DNA of 64,000 nt from Methylomonas sp. AM2-LC (GTDB lineage: Bacteria; Pseudomonadota; Gammaproteobacteria; Methylococcales; Methylomonadaceae): positions 2,356,001 to 2,420,000 of the forward strand of contig NZ_CP157005.1 of the NCBI RefSeq assembly GCF_039904985.1, written 5' to 3'. Shown here one piece after another: positions 29,525-39,158 of this stretch; the stretch's first letter is position 1; every line of letters begins with the position of its first letter. The notes below the pieces were generated by a model. It worked only from the letters and a program-made list of their open reading frames with translations, ran no database searches and was not told the origin of the DNA. Made by a program: the position numbers and the translations under genes.

Positions 29525-30571
29525 ATGTCAGCAGCCAGTCTCGATGTTTCCAGCCCGCCCGCCCGCTCATCTATGGCGGTGTCTTTTCGGTTTTTGTTAA
29601 GTTTGTATGGCATCGTGCCGCTTTGTTTACTGTTACAGCTAATCGACCAGTTTGCCTTACACTTTACTTTACGCGATATGCTGCCCAGTAGTCCCAGTCA
29701 TTTTATGTTGTTTCAAGTATTATTTGGTACGCCGCACATTATCGCCAGTAATGTATTACTGGCTACGCATAGCGATTATCTAGCGGCCTTTAAGTATAAA
29801 TTGCTGGGTATGACAGCGTTTATTATAGTGTTTTTTGGTATCGGCAGCTTATTTATACCCTATACCTGGTTGTATGTGTTGACGGCTTGCTGGACGGTTT
29901 ACCATGTGTTACGGCAACAGCATGGAGTAGCCAAAGCCGTGTGCCGTTTACCCAGTGCCGAGTTTTACTGGCAGTTAGGCTTAAGCGTCAGTGCCGGTAT
30001 TTTTATTTATCTGGGCATTTTCCTTAAAAATACTTTGGACGCAGAACAAGCTGTCTGGGTGTTAAGGCTTGCCAGCGCTTTAACATTGGCTTTAGTGGTA
30101 AGTACCTGGCGTTGTCAGTCTAAAGTACCGCGTGGTATGGGGCTGTATTTTTTGTGGGCAAATAGTTTGCTGGTTATCAGCAGCTGGTATTTGTATGCGC
30201 AGCAGTATTACTTTCTGGCAATTTTAATTCCAAGATTAGTACATGATGTCACTGCCTATAGTTTTTATGTCAGTCACGATGTGAATCGGCATCGGCAACA
30301 GGCGGATAATTTTCTGTTGCGTTTTACCAGTGCCTGTCATGTACCCGTGGCCGTGGTGCTACCGTTGTTATCGTTTTTATTAACCTATGTGTTACAGGTT
30401 TATGGTGATGAAGCGGTTAATTTTATTACGCAAACCTTATTCGCAACGCAAATCTATAAAGCAGTCACTTTGGGCGTGATTGGCTATCTGGCTTTGATGC
30501 ATTATTACACCGAAGCATTTGTATGGGCGGCGGGTTCGCCGTTGCGACGCTATATTGTGTTTGCAAAATAA
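29525..30571 (+). CDS. Polytopic membrane protein with conserved-looking His motifs
   Basis: The 348-aa protein has about eight hydrophobic spans and no signal peptide; AAAGGTG precedes the ATG. Histidines occur in or next to membrane spans: FGTPHIIAS, VYHVLRQQHG, PRLVHDVTAY, FYVSHDVNRHR and LMHYYTEAFVW. This pattern recalls histidine-rich metal-dependent membrane oxygenases such as the Brp/Blh carotenoid cleavage enzymes, but I did not recognise a definite family. It is a single gene between divergent and convergent neighbours. The call is inference. Confidence 0.6.
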   Translation: MSAASLDVSSPPARSSMAVSFRFLLSLYGIVPLCLLLQLIDQFALHFTLRDMLPSSPSHFMLFQVLFGTPHIIASNVLLATHSDYLAAFKYKLLGMTAFIIVFFGIGSLFIPYTWLYVLTACWTVYHVLRQQHGVAKAVCRLPSAEFYWQLGLSVSAGIFIYLGIFLKNTLDAEQAVWVLRLASALTLALVVSTWRCQSKVPRGMGLYFLWANSLLVISSWYLYAQQYYFLAILIPRLVHDVTAYSFYVSHDVNRHRQQADNFLLRFTSACHVPVAVVLPLLSFLLTYVLQVYGDEAVNFITQTLFATQIYKAVTLGVIGYLALMHYYTEAFVWAAGSPLRRYIVFAK

Positions 30572-30615
30572 TTTCGCCAGCGCTTGCCACTTCCTACATT
30601 AGTACCTAGAGTCAC

Positions 30616-31974
30616 TTATTGAGTAAAGTCTGTGGTTAATGCCAGCAATGCCGGTGCGCGGCTAAGCATAACATTTGCGCAGGCGCTGGCAATAGTGTGT
30701 ATCACTTGCTGTGGCAGCAGGTTTAAAAATGCTTGCGAATCTAAGGTGCCGATAAAGAATTGTCTGGCATGCTGGCTAAGTGCCATCACCTGCGTTTGCC
30801 CCAGAATGCGACACAGATAGGCACTAAACGGCGATTCATTTAAATCATAATCACAGGGTTGGCTGCGCCCACTATCCAAAACCTGCAATAATGCCTCATC
30901 AACAGGCTGGCAGACTGCTATGTGGGGTATAAACTGACAAGCATGCGTTTGTTGGTTTCTTTTCGCGAACGGATCGCCCAGAAATTCGGCGATGGCGCAA
31001 TCGCCACCGGTTAATAAGGCCAGCGCTTCAATCACGGCAATACCCGTAATTTTGACACCCAGATACAGGTTGGCAAACTGGATATTGTGCTGCGCCGCCT
31101 GTTGCATGGCCAGCAGTTGCTCTGGATTGGGAGTATTTTGATAACTGTGAAATACCAAAGCCGGATTTAGGGTGGTCAAGAACCTTTCCATGCCCAGCAA
31201 GCTGTTGCGATAGGCTTGAATGGTATAGGATTTGGGTTTGCTCAATACGATGTTAGCTTCTTCCAGCAGTTGCCAGGTGGTAGCCAAAAAATGACTGGGG
31301 TCTGGGTGTGCAAAGTTCGCTACATCACGGTTTGCCAAAGTAATCGCTTCCGTAACCAGTGTGGATAGTTGCACATCATCTAAATGAATGTCTAGTAAGC
31401 TAGCTGCTGTTTGTACCCGTTCTGCCAATTGCAGGGGATAGCTCAAACCGTCCGCATCCGTACCGCGAAAGGGGATGGTGGCTTCTATGCAAGCCGTAAT
31501 CGCCAGTAAATCTTGTGCTGATAACAGCTTTTGCAATTGACGGGCGGCGAAAATAGCGCTTAAAAATTCATTGGCGCCGTGGTTTAAACTGATACTTGCT
31601 GCGGGTTGGTAACCAAATACCGCCATACACAGTTTAATATCCCATTCTTTTGCTGGGGATGCATTTAGTTGCAGCGTGTTGTTTTCTATTTTACCAATGT
31701 TATCGACTATATTTTGTGCCAGCCAAGGGAAACTGCAATCTAATTGCTGATAAACAATGTCGTGAAACAACGCGGCCAAAACTTGTCGGGCTTGCATACC
31801 TTCACACAGTTCAAAAATATGCGCCGAGGTATGGTAAATACGTCGATTGTGATCCATGGCTTGATGGATCAAAATAGCCAGTTTTTCAATTTCCATGGGT
31901 CCCGATTTTACTGACAAGGCAAAAAATGCGTCTGCCAGTAATTGGATAAGGCGTTGGATAATGGAAATATTCAT
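30616..31974 (-). CDS. Uncharacterised HD-domain-like protein
   Basis: The 452-aa cytoplasmic protein has an N-terminal region with IYHTSAHIFELC followed by ALFHDIVY, the H...HD spacing of HD-superfamily metal phosphohydrolases. The remaining 350 residues are alpha-helical and not recognised. Members of this superfamily hydrolyse nucleotides or second messengers; substrate here is unknown. It is a single gene, convergent with the membrane protein gene at 29525. Confidence 0.65.
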   Translation of the reverse strand: MNISIIQRLIQLLADAFFALSVKSGPMEIEKLAILIHQAMDHNRRIYHTSAHIFELCEGMQARQVLAALFHDIVYQQLDCSFPWLAQNIVDNIGKIENNTLQLNASPAKEWDIKLCMAVFGYQPAASISLNHGANEFLSAIFAARQLQKLLSAQDLLAITACIEATIPFRGTDADGLSYPLQLAERVQTAASLLDIHLDDVQLSTLVTEAITLANRDVANFAHPDPSHFLATTWQLLEEANIVLSKPKSYTIQAYRNSLLGMERFLTTLNPALVFHSYQNTPNPEQLLAMQQAAQHNIQFANLYLGVKITGIAVIEALALLTGGDCAIAEFLGDPFAKRNQQTHACQFIPHIAVCQPVDEALLQVLDSGRSQPCDYDLNESPFSAYLCRILGQTQVMALSQHARQFFIGTLDSQAFLNLLPQQVIHTIASACANVMLSRAPALLALTTDFTQ

Positions 31975-32863
31975 GGTTTACTGAAGGTTGGGTCATTAAG
32001 TGGCGCGATTCAATAGTCGGTCATCATGCTAAGAGTTGTACTACTCTTAATAGGATTACTTTCTTAAAGAACAATTAATTAGATTCAATAACGCAGCTTG
32101 GGTTAGGTGCTAACCTATACCCAACAATCCGCTTTACATAAGCAAGTCAGTCACTGCTTTCAATCACAGTGTGAGCTGACAGGTTACAACGGCCGAAATC
32201 ACATGATGTATTTTTTTCTGTGGCTAAAGTTACCTTGTTAAACACTGATTGTAAAGTGCGGCATTTTGCAGCGGGCAGGTCAGCTGTTTTAAAGCGAGTG
32301 GTTGGTGCTGTAATTAAGCCATCAATACGCGGCAAATTTTACCTTACAGGAATAGAAAATAAGGGTGTAGCCATGTTGACTTGCTTTTCAACTTTATTAA
32401 TTGGCAATGAATTTTTTGTAATTAAAATCAATGGACTATTGGCGGTGCTGAACAAAGTGTAGCGCAGCTATCACGATCAATGCGACTTTTGGCATCGGCT
32501 CTTCCTCTACAGGCGTGCATAGTGCCTAAACTTTTAAGTTTAGGCATGACTGTATTTTGCAAGATACTCGCTATAATAATCAGCATGCCGCTTTTCTAGG
32601 CTGGATTTATCTAGTTGCTTGGCGGGGTTGTTTAATTTTTCTGACAATTAAGCAGTTAGTATTTTGCTGGTTTGCTGACTATGTTTAAAATAGAGCCTTT
32701 CTATTCAGTGTAAAGCTCAATTTTTAAAGGATGTGTCCATGGCAACTGGAGCGTTAATCGCAATAGCTGCGCTTCACTTTCTGTAGATAATTGATTTAAA
32801 ACATTAAAAATTACGTTGCAGGGTGGTGTATAGATTATTTATTTACCGTTAAGCTACAGTGTT
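31975..32863. other. Long intergenic region without a supported gene
   Basis: About 890 bases with only short, unconvincing ORFs. It includes a loose GGGTTAG hairpin near 32097 and an AT-rich tail. A segment near 32460-32515 resembles other scattered fragments (GATCAATGCGA...). No RNA gene could be supported. Confidence 0.4.
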
Positions 32864-32920
32864 GAGAACCTCAAAAAACCTGCGCGTTTAAAGGCGGGTT
32901 TTTCGATGTTCTCCTTTTTT
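32864..32920 (+). terminator. Palindrome plus T-run upstream of galU
   Basis: The arms GAGAACCTCAAAAAACC (32864-32880) and GGTTTTTCGATGTTCTC (32897-32913) pair with two mismatches and are followed by CCTTTTTT. The CGAAAAACC core is shared with the repeats at 6975 and 63363, so this is probably a degenerate copy now usable as a terminator. Confidence 0.6.
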
Positions 32921-32961
32921 GTTACCTTTAATAGCCGCTTCATCAACACACAAGAGTTACT

Positions 32962-33843
32962 ATGAGCCAAAAAATTACTAAAGCCGTTTTTCCGGTCGCA
33001 GGACTGGGTACCCGTTCTTTACCAGCAACCAAGGCAGTTGCCAAAGAGATGTTGCCGATTGTTGATAAACCCTTAATACAGTACGCTGTGGAAGAGGCTA
33101 TTGCAGCGGGTATTGATACCATGATTTTTGTAACCGGGCGCAATAAAAACTCAATTCCCGATCATTTTGATAAATCCTATGAGCTGGAAAAAGAACTGGA
33201 AAAAAATGGTAAAACCGAATTATTAAAAATGCTGCGTAATTTATTACCTCCGCATGTGTCTTGCGTATTTGTAAGACAATCTGAGGCATTGGGTTTAGGG
33301 CATGCTGTGCATTGCGCCAAACCGGTCGTGGGCAATGAACCGTTCGCAGTCATTTTGCCTGATGATTTGATCGAAGATGGCAGTCGCGGTTGCTTAAAAC
33401 AAATGGTCGATTTATTTGCCAGCACTCAGAGCAGTATTTTGGGCGTAGAACAGGTCGATCCCAAAGAAACGCATAAATACGGTATTGTTGAACACACCGT
33501 AACGGCACCTGGGGTAGGGCAATTAAAATCTATCGTGGAAAAGCCAAAACCCGAAGTGGCACCTTCTAATATTGCTGTGGTAGGCCGCTATATTTTAACC
33601 CCGGCCATCTTCGAAAAAATCGAGACAACTGGCCGAGGCGCAGGTGGTGAAATTCAGCTAACTGATGCCATCGCCGCCTTAATGAACGACGAGAAAGTAT
33701 ATTCATTTGAATTTGAAGGCAATCGTTATGATTGCGGCTCCAAATTTGGTTTCTTATTAGCCAATGTGGAATATGGCTTGCTGCACGACGAAATTAAAAA
33801 CGAATTTGCAGCCTATCTGAAACAGCGAGTGGCTAAAATTTAA
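32962..33843 (+). CDS. galU: UTP--glucose-1-phosphate uridylyltransferase
   Basis: A 293-aa nucleotidyltransferase. The N-terminal signature FPVAGLGTRSLPATKAVAKEMLPIVDKPLIQY (~9-40) is diagnostic of GalU, as is the later GGEIQLTDAI segment; length is normal. It makes UDP-glucose from UTP and glucose-1-phosphate for LPS, glycogen or exopolysaccharide. The start follows AGAGTT weakly but matches the family N-terminus. Confidence 0.96.
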   Translation: MSQKITKAVFPVAGLGTRSLPATKAVAKEMLPIVDKPLIQYAVEEAIAAGIDTMIFVTGRNKNSIPDHFDKSYELEKELEKNGKTELLKMLRNLLPPHVSCVFVRQSEALGLGHAVHCAKPVVGNEPFAVILPDDLIEDGSRGCLKQMVDLFASTQSSILGVEQVDPKETHKYGIVEHTVTAPGVGQLKSIVEKPKPEVAPSNIAVVGRYILTPAIFEKIETTGRGAGGEIQLTDAIAALMNDEKVYSFEFEGNRYDCGSKFGFLLANVEYGLLHDEIKNEFAAYLKQRVAKI

Positions 33844-33871
33844 GCAACAACTCAGCGTAATTAGACTATCG

Positions 33872-33905
33872 TGTAGGATGCGGTAAGCGCCAGCGAACCG
33901 CATCA
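33872..33905. repeat. GGTTCG-type repeat, single left end
   Basis: GTAGGATGCGGTAAGCGCC followed by AGCGAACCGCATCAAACC matches the left end of the intergenic repeats seen at 9812, 20031 and 25533, without a right end. It lies between galU and the exbB gene. Confidence 0.7.
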
Positions 33906-34004
33906 AACCAGCAAGCCGTATTGTCAGTGTAGACTTCTACTCTGCAAAATAGCTGCGCTTAGGTTAAAATTGTGATTACTAAATCCAAGTTGGGGAACAG
34001 TTAG

Positions 34005-34619
34005 GTGTTTGATATTATCAAAAATGGTGGATGGATGATGGCTCCCATCATTCTGGCTTCAATTGCGGCACTGGCAATTATTGTAGAGCGGATGTGGTCT
34101 TTGCAGCGCAAACGCATTCTGCCACCCGATCTGGTGCCTTATATTTGGCAATTACAGCGTGAAAATAAACTGGATGCGGGAGCCATTCGCCGCATTAAAC
34201 AAAGCTCACCCTTGGGTAGGGTGCTGGCTGCCGGTATGCAAAATCATAAGCATGGCCGGGAAATGATGAAAACCAGTATCGAAGAAGTGGGCAGGCAAGT
34301 CGCTCACGAGCTGGAATATTATCTGAATGCACTGGGCAGTATCGCCACCATTACGCCATTAATCGGTTTGCTGGGTACAGTGGATGGTATTATCCGCGTG
34401 TTCTCCGATATTGCCGTAGGCGGTATGGGCGATCCATCCATTTTAAGTGGCGGTATTTCAGAAGCATTAATTTGTACCGCTTCAGGGTTAACCGTGGCGA
34501 TTCCCAGTCTGTTTTTTCATCGCTATTTCGAACGTTTGGTAGATGACCATGTGTTGCACATGGAAGAGGAATCACTGCGTCTGATTGATATTATGCAGGG
34601 CGATAGAGAGGAAGCCTGA
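34005..34619 (+). CDS. exbB: ExbB/TolQ/MotA-type proton channel protein
   Basis: A 204-aa inner membrane protein with three spans (~12-32, ~112-135, ~150-172) and the MotA/TolQ/ExbB motif LGSIATITPLIGLLGTVDGIIRVF. With the next gene it should form a proton-motive-force-driven complex that energises outer membrane transport or cell-envelope functions. Start is a GTG (34005) because no ATG fits; GGGGA lies upstream. First gene of the exbB-exbD-lpxK-ycaR-kdsB cluster, overlapping exbD by one base. Confidence 0.9.
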   Translation: MFDIIKNGGWMMAPIILASIAALAIIVERMWSLQRKRILPPDLVPYIWQLQRENKLDAGAIRRIKQSSPLGRVLAAGMQNHKHGREMMKTSIEEVGRQVAHELEYYLNALGSIATITPLIGLLGTVDGIIRVFSDIAVGGMGDPSILSGGISEALICTASGLTVAIPSLFFHRYFERLVDDHVLHMEEESLRLIDIMQGDREEA

Positions 34620-35053
34620 TGGATTTTCGCCGTAAAAAAAGAGCGCCCGTGGATATCGGTCTAATACCGATGATTGATGTATTGCTGGTGCTGTTGTTTT
34701 TCTTTATGATGGCTACCACTTTCCGGCAACATTCAGATTTAAAGATCGATTTGCCGCAAGCAGAGGGCAGTGAAATCCAGCAAACCACTAAAGCCATTAA
34801 TCTGTATATCGATGCCAAAGGTGTGTATGCACTGGGCAGCGATACCGAACAAGTCACAGTGCTGCCAAATCAGAATCTGGAAGGCTTGAAAGCAGCATTA
34901 GTCAAAATGGCCGATACCTCCCGCCATTTGCCGTTCATTATTAATGCCGATGGTAAAACCCCGCATCAGGCGGTGGTGAGTGCCATGGATATTGCCAATC
35001 AAATTGGTTTTCACCATATTACCTTTGCGATTAATCCGCCGGAAACGCAATGA
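34619..35053 (+). CDS. exbD: ExbD/TolR-type biopolymer transport protein
   Basis: A 144-aa protein with one N-terminal span (~17-40, IGLIPMIDVLLVLLFFFM). The conserved Asp in PMIDVLLVL is the proton-carrying residue of ExbD/TolR. The rest is a periplasmic domain. It pairs with ExbB from the preceding gene, with which it shares one base (TGATG junction). Four bases overlap lpxK. Confidence 0.9.
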   Translation: MDFRRKKRAPVDIGLIPMIDVLLVLLFFFMMATTFRQHSDLKIDLPQAEGSEIQQTTKAINLYIDAKGVYALGSDTEQVTVLPNQNLEGLKAALVKMADTSRHLPFIINADGKTPHQAVVSAMDIANQIGFHHITFAINPPETQ

Positions 35054-36051
35054 AAGCAAAGCTGGTTAGATGGCTGACAGATGCCTGGTACAAAGAGATG
35101 TACTTGTCCAGCGCAATTATGCCGCTGTCGATGCTGTATGTCGATGTGATACGTTTTAGGCATTTTTTGTACCGTATTGGCGTATTGAAATCCTGGCGCT
35201 CACCAGTGCCGGTGATTATTGTCGGGAATATTACCGTAGGCGGTACCGGCAAAACACCACTGGTTATCAAACTGGTGGAATTACTGACTGAGCAAGGCTA
35301 TAAACCCGGCGTTATTAGTCGCGGCTATGCTGGCACCGCTAATCAAATTGCACAAACTGTTACGGCGCACAGCGATACCGCGTTGGTGGGTGATGAAGCG
35401 GTTTTATTAGCCAGCCGTTGTGCCTGTCCGGTGGTAATTGCGGCTAAACGCGTAGAAGCTGCCCAGTTTTTGCTGGCAAATTTTGACTGCAATGTCATCA
35501 TCTCCGATGATGGTTTACAGCATTATGCCTTACAGCGCGATTTCGAAATAGTGGTCATCGATGGCGAACGCCGCTTTGGCAATGGCTATTGCCTGCCAGC
35601 AGGCCCGTTACGCGAACCCACTGAACGCCTTAAAAAAGTGGATTGGGTGCTGGTCAATGGTGGTCAGGATCTGCAAGAGAATGAAACCGCTTTATACTGC
35701 CGAGGCGACGAATTGGTAAACCTGTTAAGTGGCGAACGTAAACCCTTAACGGCTTTTAACAACACGGCTTGTCATGCTGTAGCCGCCATTGGTAATCCCG
35801 CTCGATTTTTTAAACAATTAAGCGCGGCAGGACTAACAATTACCCCGCATGCTTTCCCGGATCATTACGCCTACAGCGCGTCTGATTTAAACTTTAAACA
35901 GTCGCTACCCATCATTATGACCGAAAAAGATGCGGTTAAATGTCGACCGTTTGCACAAGCCCAGCATTGGTATTTACCGATCACTGCAGACGTGTCGCCC
36001 CTGTTTACCGACCCCTTACTTAGCTCACTTAAAGATAAAATTCATGGATAA
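35050..36051 (+). CDS. lpxK: Tetraacyldisaccharide 4'-kinase
   Basis: A 333-aa enzyme that phosphorylates the lipid A precursor disaccharide at the 4'-position. It has an N-terminal membrane-associated segment and the Walker A-like [14 protein letters not shown] (~58-71). It also carries [18 protein letters not shown] and PAGPLREP, all typical of LpxK. It works at the inner membrane in lipid A synthesis. The 3' end overlaps the next small gene by 8 bases. Confidence 0.96.
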   Translation: MKAKLVRWLTDAWYKEMYLSSAIMPLSMLYVDVIRFRHFLYRIGVLKSWRSPVPVIIVGNITVGGTGKTPLVIKLVELLTEQGYKPGVISRGYAGTANQIAQTVTAHSDTALVGDEAVLLASRCACPVVIAAKRVEAAQFLLANFDCNVIISDDGLQHYALQRDFEIVVIDGERRFGNGYCLPAGPLREPTERLKKVDWVLVNGGQDLQENETALYCRGDELVNLLSGERKPLTAFNNTACHAVAAIGNPARFFKQLSAAGLTITPHAFPDHYAYSASDLNFKQSLPIIMTEKDAVKCRPFAQAQHWYLPITADVSPLFTDPLLSSLKDKIHG

Positions 36052-36235
36052 TAAACTGCTCGATATATTGGCTTGCCCCTTGTGCAAAAGCCCTTTAATT
36101 TATGCGAAAGAACAGCAGGAATTAATTTGTAAAGCGGATAGACTGGCGTTTCCGATTCGCGATGATATTCCGGTGATGCTGGAAGACGAAGCTCGCAGCT
36201 TAACTTTTGATGAATGTGAAGCCTTACGCAAATGA
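36044..36235 (+). CDS. ycaR: Trm112-family YcaR-like protein
   Basis: A 63-aa protein starting at the ATG at 36044 inside the lpxK end. The CPLC zinc-binding pair ([11 protein letters not shown]) and [16 protein letters not shown] are typical of the Trm112/YcaR family. It normally sits next to kdsB, as here, and in other organisms the family activates methyltransferases. Its stop overlaps the kdsB start by four bases (ATGA). Confidence 0.92.
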   Translation: MDNKLLDILACPLCKSPLIYAKEQQELICKADRLAFPIRDDIPVMLEDEARSLTFDECEALRK

Positions 36236-36996
36236 GTACTGGTTTTAAGGTCGTTATTCCGGCCCGATATGCCTCCACCCGCTTACCGGGTAAGCCACTG
36301 CTAGACATTGCAGGCAAGCCTATGATAGTGCATGTCTGTCAGCGTGCTTTAGAAGCCCAGGCCGAACAAGTAGTGGTGGCCACAGACGATATGCGTATTT
36401 TTGATACCGTCAGTGCTTTAGGTATTCAGGTGGTGATGACGTCTCCCCAACATCAGTCCGGCACCGAGCGTATTGCCGAAGTTGCCAGTCTGTTAGGCTG
36501 GGATGCTCACACCATCGTTGTCAATCTGCAGGGCGACGAACCTTTGATTCCACCAGCCTATATTCATGATGTGGCGCAAGCACTGGCCGGTGATGCACAG
36601 GCTGGCATAGCCACACTGGCCGCCCATATTGACAGTGGCGAAGAAGTATTTAACCCGAATGCCGTGAAAGTGGTACTGGATAAAAACGGCTATGCGCTGT
36701 ACTTTAGCCGAGCGCCCATCCCCTGGCAACGCGCCAACTTTCCAGAACATTACGCTAATCAGCCTCCCTTTGGTGCCTTACGGCATATTGGTATGTATGC
36801 CTATACTGTCGATTTTTTACAACGCTATTGCCGCTGGTCCAGCTCACCCCTAGAGAGCGTGGAAGCCCTGGAACAACTGCGCATACTATGGCATGGCGAA
36901 AAAATCCGCGTGGAAATAGTCGCACAAACACCGGAAGCCGGTGTAGACACAGATGCCGATTTACAGCGAGTAACCGCGCGTTTGCTAAGTAAATAA
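36232..36996 (+). CDS. kdsB: 3-deoxy-manno-octulosonate cytidylyltransferase
   Basis: A 254-aa enzyme that activates KDO with CTP for LPS core synthesis. The N-terminal [17 protein letters not shown] and [13 protein letters not shown], plus the later [15 protein letters not shown] and [16 protein letters not shown], are diagnostic. It ends the LPS precursor cluster; a hairpin follows at 37020. Confidence 0.96.
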   Translation: MSTGFKVVIPARYASTRLPGKPLLDIAGKPMIVHVCQRALEAQAEQVVVATDDMRIFDTVSALGIQVVMTSPQHQSGTERIAEVASLLGWDAHTIVVNLQGDEPLIPPAYIHDVAQALAGDAQAGIATLAAHIDSGEEVFNPNAVKVVLDKNGYALYFSRAPIPWQRANFPEHYANQPPFGALRHIGMYAYTVDFLQRYCRWSSSPLESVEALEQLRILWHGEKIRVEIVAQTPEAGVDTDADLQRVTARLLSK

Positions 36997-37019
36997 GCCT
37001 AATTAACTCAATGGCGTAG

Positions 37020-37048
37020 GCTGGGTTAGGCACCAGCCATAACCCAGC
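37020..37048 (+). terminator. Hairpin after kdsB
   Basis: The arms GCTGGGTTA and TAACCCAGC enclose an 11-base loop (ggcaccagcca). Same core as the hairpin at 5318. No T-run follows, so it may be a repeat acting as a transcription barrier. Confidence 0.55.
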
Positions 37049-37144
37049 AGACAGCTAATCAAACTGAGCATTAATAACAACACCCAATCAAACTTATTTT
37101 TTAACCATAAAACACCCTCAGATGCCACTATTCAAGGATTGTTT

Positions 37145-38197
37145 ATGAAAATTTCGCGTTTTTGCAAGCTAATCACACTGACCATGACAGTCATATTGGC
37201 AATGCTTTGCATTACTGTTGCCCAAGCCCAAACACCCGCCAATTTTAATGTCGGTCATGCCGAGCGATTACTGGTATTGGCCCCACATCCAGACGACGAA
37301 ACCTTAAGCGCAGGTGGCTTGATACAGCAAGTGCTGGCACAGGGCGGATCGGTACGTTCTGTAGTAGTCACTTCAGGCGATGCTTATGTGGAAGCCATTC
37401 AAAAAGCCACTGGCAAACAACATCTTAAACCCAGCGACTTTATTCATTACGGTGAAGATAGACTGAATGAATCGCGGCATGCCGCGCAACTGTTAGGTAA
37501 AGGTTTTATTCATCTGGATTTGTTAGGCTATTCCGATGGTTCGGTATACGCCATGCTGGTCTCGCATTGGCGGCGTAGTCATCCAGATCGCTCTGGTTTT
37601 ACTGGTTTTGACCATGTACCTTACCGTGCCGCAGAAGATAAAGGCATAGCCCAGGATGGTGAAGATTTACGCAACGAACTGGTAGCCATACTAAAAGACA
37701 CCAAGCCGACCATTATCGTATTTCCTGATGTAATGGAAAATGATTCTGATCATGCCGGATTAGGAATGTTTGCCCTGTTGGCCGTTGATGACTGGCGAGA
37801 AAGTAACAAAACCGCTCACACTGAACCGCGCCTGTTAGCCTATTTAATACACTGGCAAGACGGCTGGCCACCCGGATCAAGCGCCGATAAAGCCATTGAT
37901 AACAGCGAGCAACCCCTGTTTTTGCCGGAGGATTTACCTTTGCGTGGTCATAGCCGCAGTTGCTTAGCACTTAATCAGCCTGAAGTAAAACTGAAATCAC
38001 AAGCCCTACAATTATACAAAACCCAGCAACAGGCCATGGGTCCGTTTCTACAAGCCTTTGTACACAGCAATGAGTGTTTTACCGAGTTTAAAGTTGCCGA
38101 TAGCCGTGGTATTGAGAATGTAGTGAAACAATGGCAACATGCCAGAAAACAGTTTGATTCGCATCCAGTTAGCCGTTGGCGTATTGCTAGGGAGTAG
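37145..38197 (+). CDS. PIG-L / LmbE-type deacetylase, exported
   Basis: A 350-aa protein. The ATG at 37145 follows AAGGAT by 7 bases; the upstream TTG at 37139 is too close to that site. The signal peptide ends near VAQAQT. The LmbE/PIG-L metal site appears as APHPDDETL (~47-55), NESRHAAQLLG and DHAGLG (~205). The family removes N-acetyl groups from sugars such as GlcNAc conjugates using zinc. Export suggests a periplasmic or surface carbohydrate substrate. The stop codon lies at the edge of a 17-bp tandem repeat. Confidence 0.88.
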   Translation: MKISRFCKLITLTMTVILAMLCITVAQAQTPANFNVGHAERLLVLAPHPDDETLSAGGLIQQVLAQGGSVRSVVVTSGDAYVEAIQKATGKQHLKPSDFIHYGEDRLNESRHAAQLLGKGFIHLDLLGYSDGSVYAMLVSHWRRSHPDRSGFTGFDHVPYRAAEDKGIAQDGEDLRNELVAILKDTKPTIIVFPDVMENDSDHAGLGMFALLAVDDWRESNKTAHTEPRLLAYLIHWQDGWPPGSSADKAIDNSEQPLFLPEDLPLRGHSRSCLALNQPEVKLKSQALQLYKTQQQAMGPFLQAFVHSNECFTEFKVADSRGIENVVKQWQHARKQFDSHPVSRWRIARE

Positions 38198-38308
38198 GGG
38201 AGAATGGGGTCACGGAGAATGGGGTCACACGGAGAATGGGGTCACACGGAGAATGGGGTCACACGGAGAATGGGGTCACAAGGAGAATGGGGTCACAAGG
38301 AGAATGGG
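38197..38308. repeat. 17-bp tandem repeat, about seven units
   Basis: Seven copies of GGAGAATGGGGTCA are separated by C, CAC or CAA. The array starts at the last base of the PIG-L stop codon and runs into the first GGGGTCAGGTC element. The repeat unit copies the junction sequence found in front of every element in the next 4 kb. It looks like a stack of element left edges. Confidence 0.92.
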
Positions 38309-38500
38309 GTCAGGTCTTTCAATAACGCATTTTTATGAATTACGCCAAGAAGTCCTTTGCCTCACCGCAAGCGGATAGACGAAAACTCAGATTGCCAGAC
38401 AACTTAATATAGGGAAAGCAAGCGTTTATCGAATCCTTGCCGTTTCCCAAAAACAGTAACCCCCAATATTGGAGGGAATGGGCAGAAATAGAAGGGATAA
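38309..38500 (+). repeat. Chimeric element with recombinase tail, unit 1
   Basis: It begins GTCAGGTCTTTCAATAACGC and, after TTTTTATG, continues with ATTACGCCAAGAAGTCC. It then encodes a helix-turn-helix tail broken by a TAG (GCGGATAGACG). It ends with CCCCCAATATTGGAGGGAATGGGC and a GGGATAATGGGG linker into the next element. Other copies lie at 38954, 39164, 41274 (cut short) and 41611. Confidence 0.85.
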
Positions 38501-38504
38501 TGGG

Positions 38505-38661
38505 GTCAGGTCTTTCAATGACGCATTTTTATGTTAAAATAAATGTACAGCATATACAGAATGAATAACATAAATATATATATGAAAGGTTAAACAATAT
38601 GGCAAGACCTTTAAGAATTGAATTAGTAATCAAGCACAATGTGTTATGGAAAGACCTGACC
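38505..38661 (+). mobile_element. 157-bp RAYT deletion derivative, copy 1
   Basis: It keeps the RAYT element left end (GTCAGGTCTTTCAATGACGC), the leader, the Shine-Dalgarno and the first 28 bases of the transposase gene. It then jumps to CACAATGTGTTATGG and the right end AAAGACCTGACC. The two ends are inverted repeats. Without a transposase it can move only with help in trans, like a MITE. Confidence 0.88.
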
Positions 38662-38677
38662 TCAAAGGGATAATGGG

Positions 38678-38926
38678 GTCAGGTCTTTCAATGACGCATT
38701 TTTATGTTAAAATAAATGTACAGCATATACAGAATGAATAACATAAATATATATATGAAAGGTTAAACAATATGGCAAGACCTTTAAGAATTGAATTAGT
38801 AATCAAGCACAATGTGTTATGGAAAGACCTGACCTCAATGCCCCCGATTATCTCGCCGAATACCAGACAGTCAACTGGATCAACGGTTGCCTTAACTATA
38901 GAAATTGGATAGCGACCCCGAACGAC
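38678..38926 (+). mobile_element. 157-bp RAYT derivative, copy 2, with 92-bp right flank
   Basis: The element (38678-38834) matches copy 1. The next 92 bases (TCAATGCCCCCGATTATCTC to CCCGAACGAC) recur after copy 3 at 41507-41598. Sharing of both element and flank shows segmental duplication rather than separate insertion. The flank could encode a short transposase-like fragment (NWINGCLNYRNW), but I do not recognise it. Confidence 0.85.
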
Positions 38927-38953
38927 TGCTCTTGGCCGATAGGGGATAATGGG

Positions 38954-39150
38954 GTCAGGTCTTTCAATGACGCATTTTTATGAATTACGCCAAGAAGTCC
39001 TTTGCCTCACCGCAAGCGGATAGACGAAAACTCAGATTGCCAGACAACTTAATATAGGGAAAGCAAGCGTTTATCGAATCCTTGCCGTTTCCCAAAAACA
39101 GTAACCCCCAATATTGGAGGGAATGGGCAGAAATAGCAAAGTATCTAGTT
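38954..39150 (+). repeat. Chimeric element with recombinase tail, unit 2
   Basis: Same structure as the unit at 38309, again with the in-frame TAG in the helix-turn-helix tail. It ends with a longer 3' part (GCAAAGTATCTAGTTCCA) before the AAGATAATGGGG linker. Confidence 0.85.
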
Positions 39151-39158
39151 CCAAGATA

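Noticed and set aside
38139..38378. 79-codon ORF over the tandem repeat
   Set aside because: It reads through the 17-bp repeat and the end of the PIG-L gene in another frame; the periodic peptide is an artefact.
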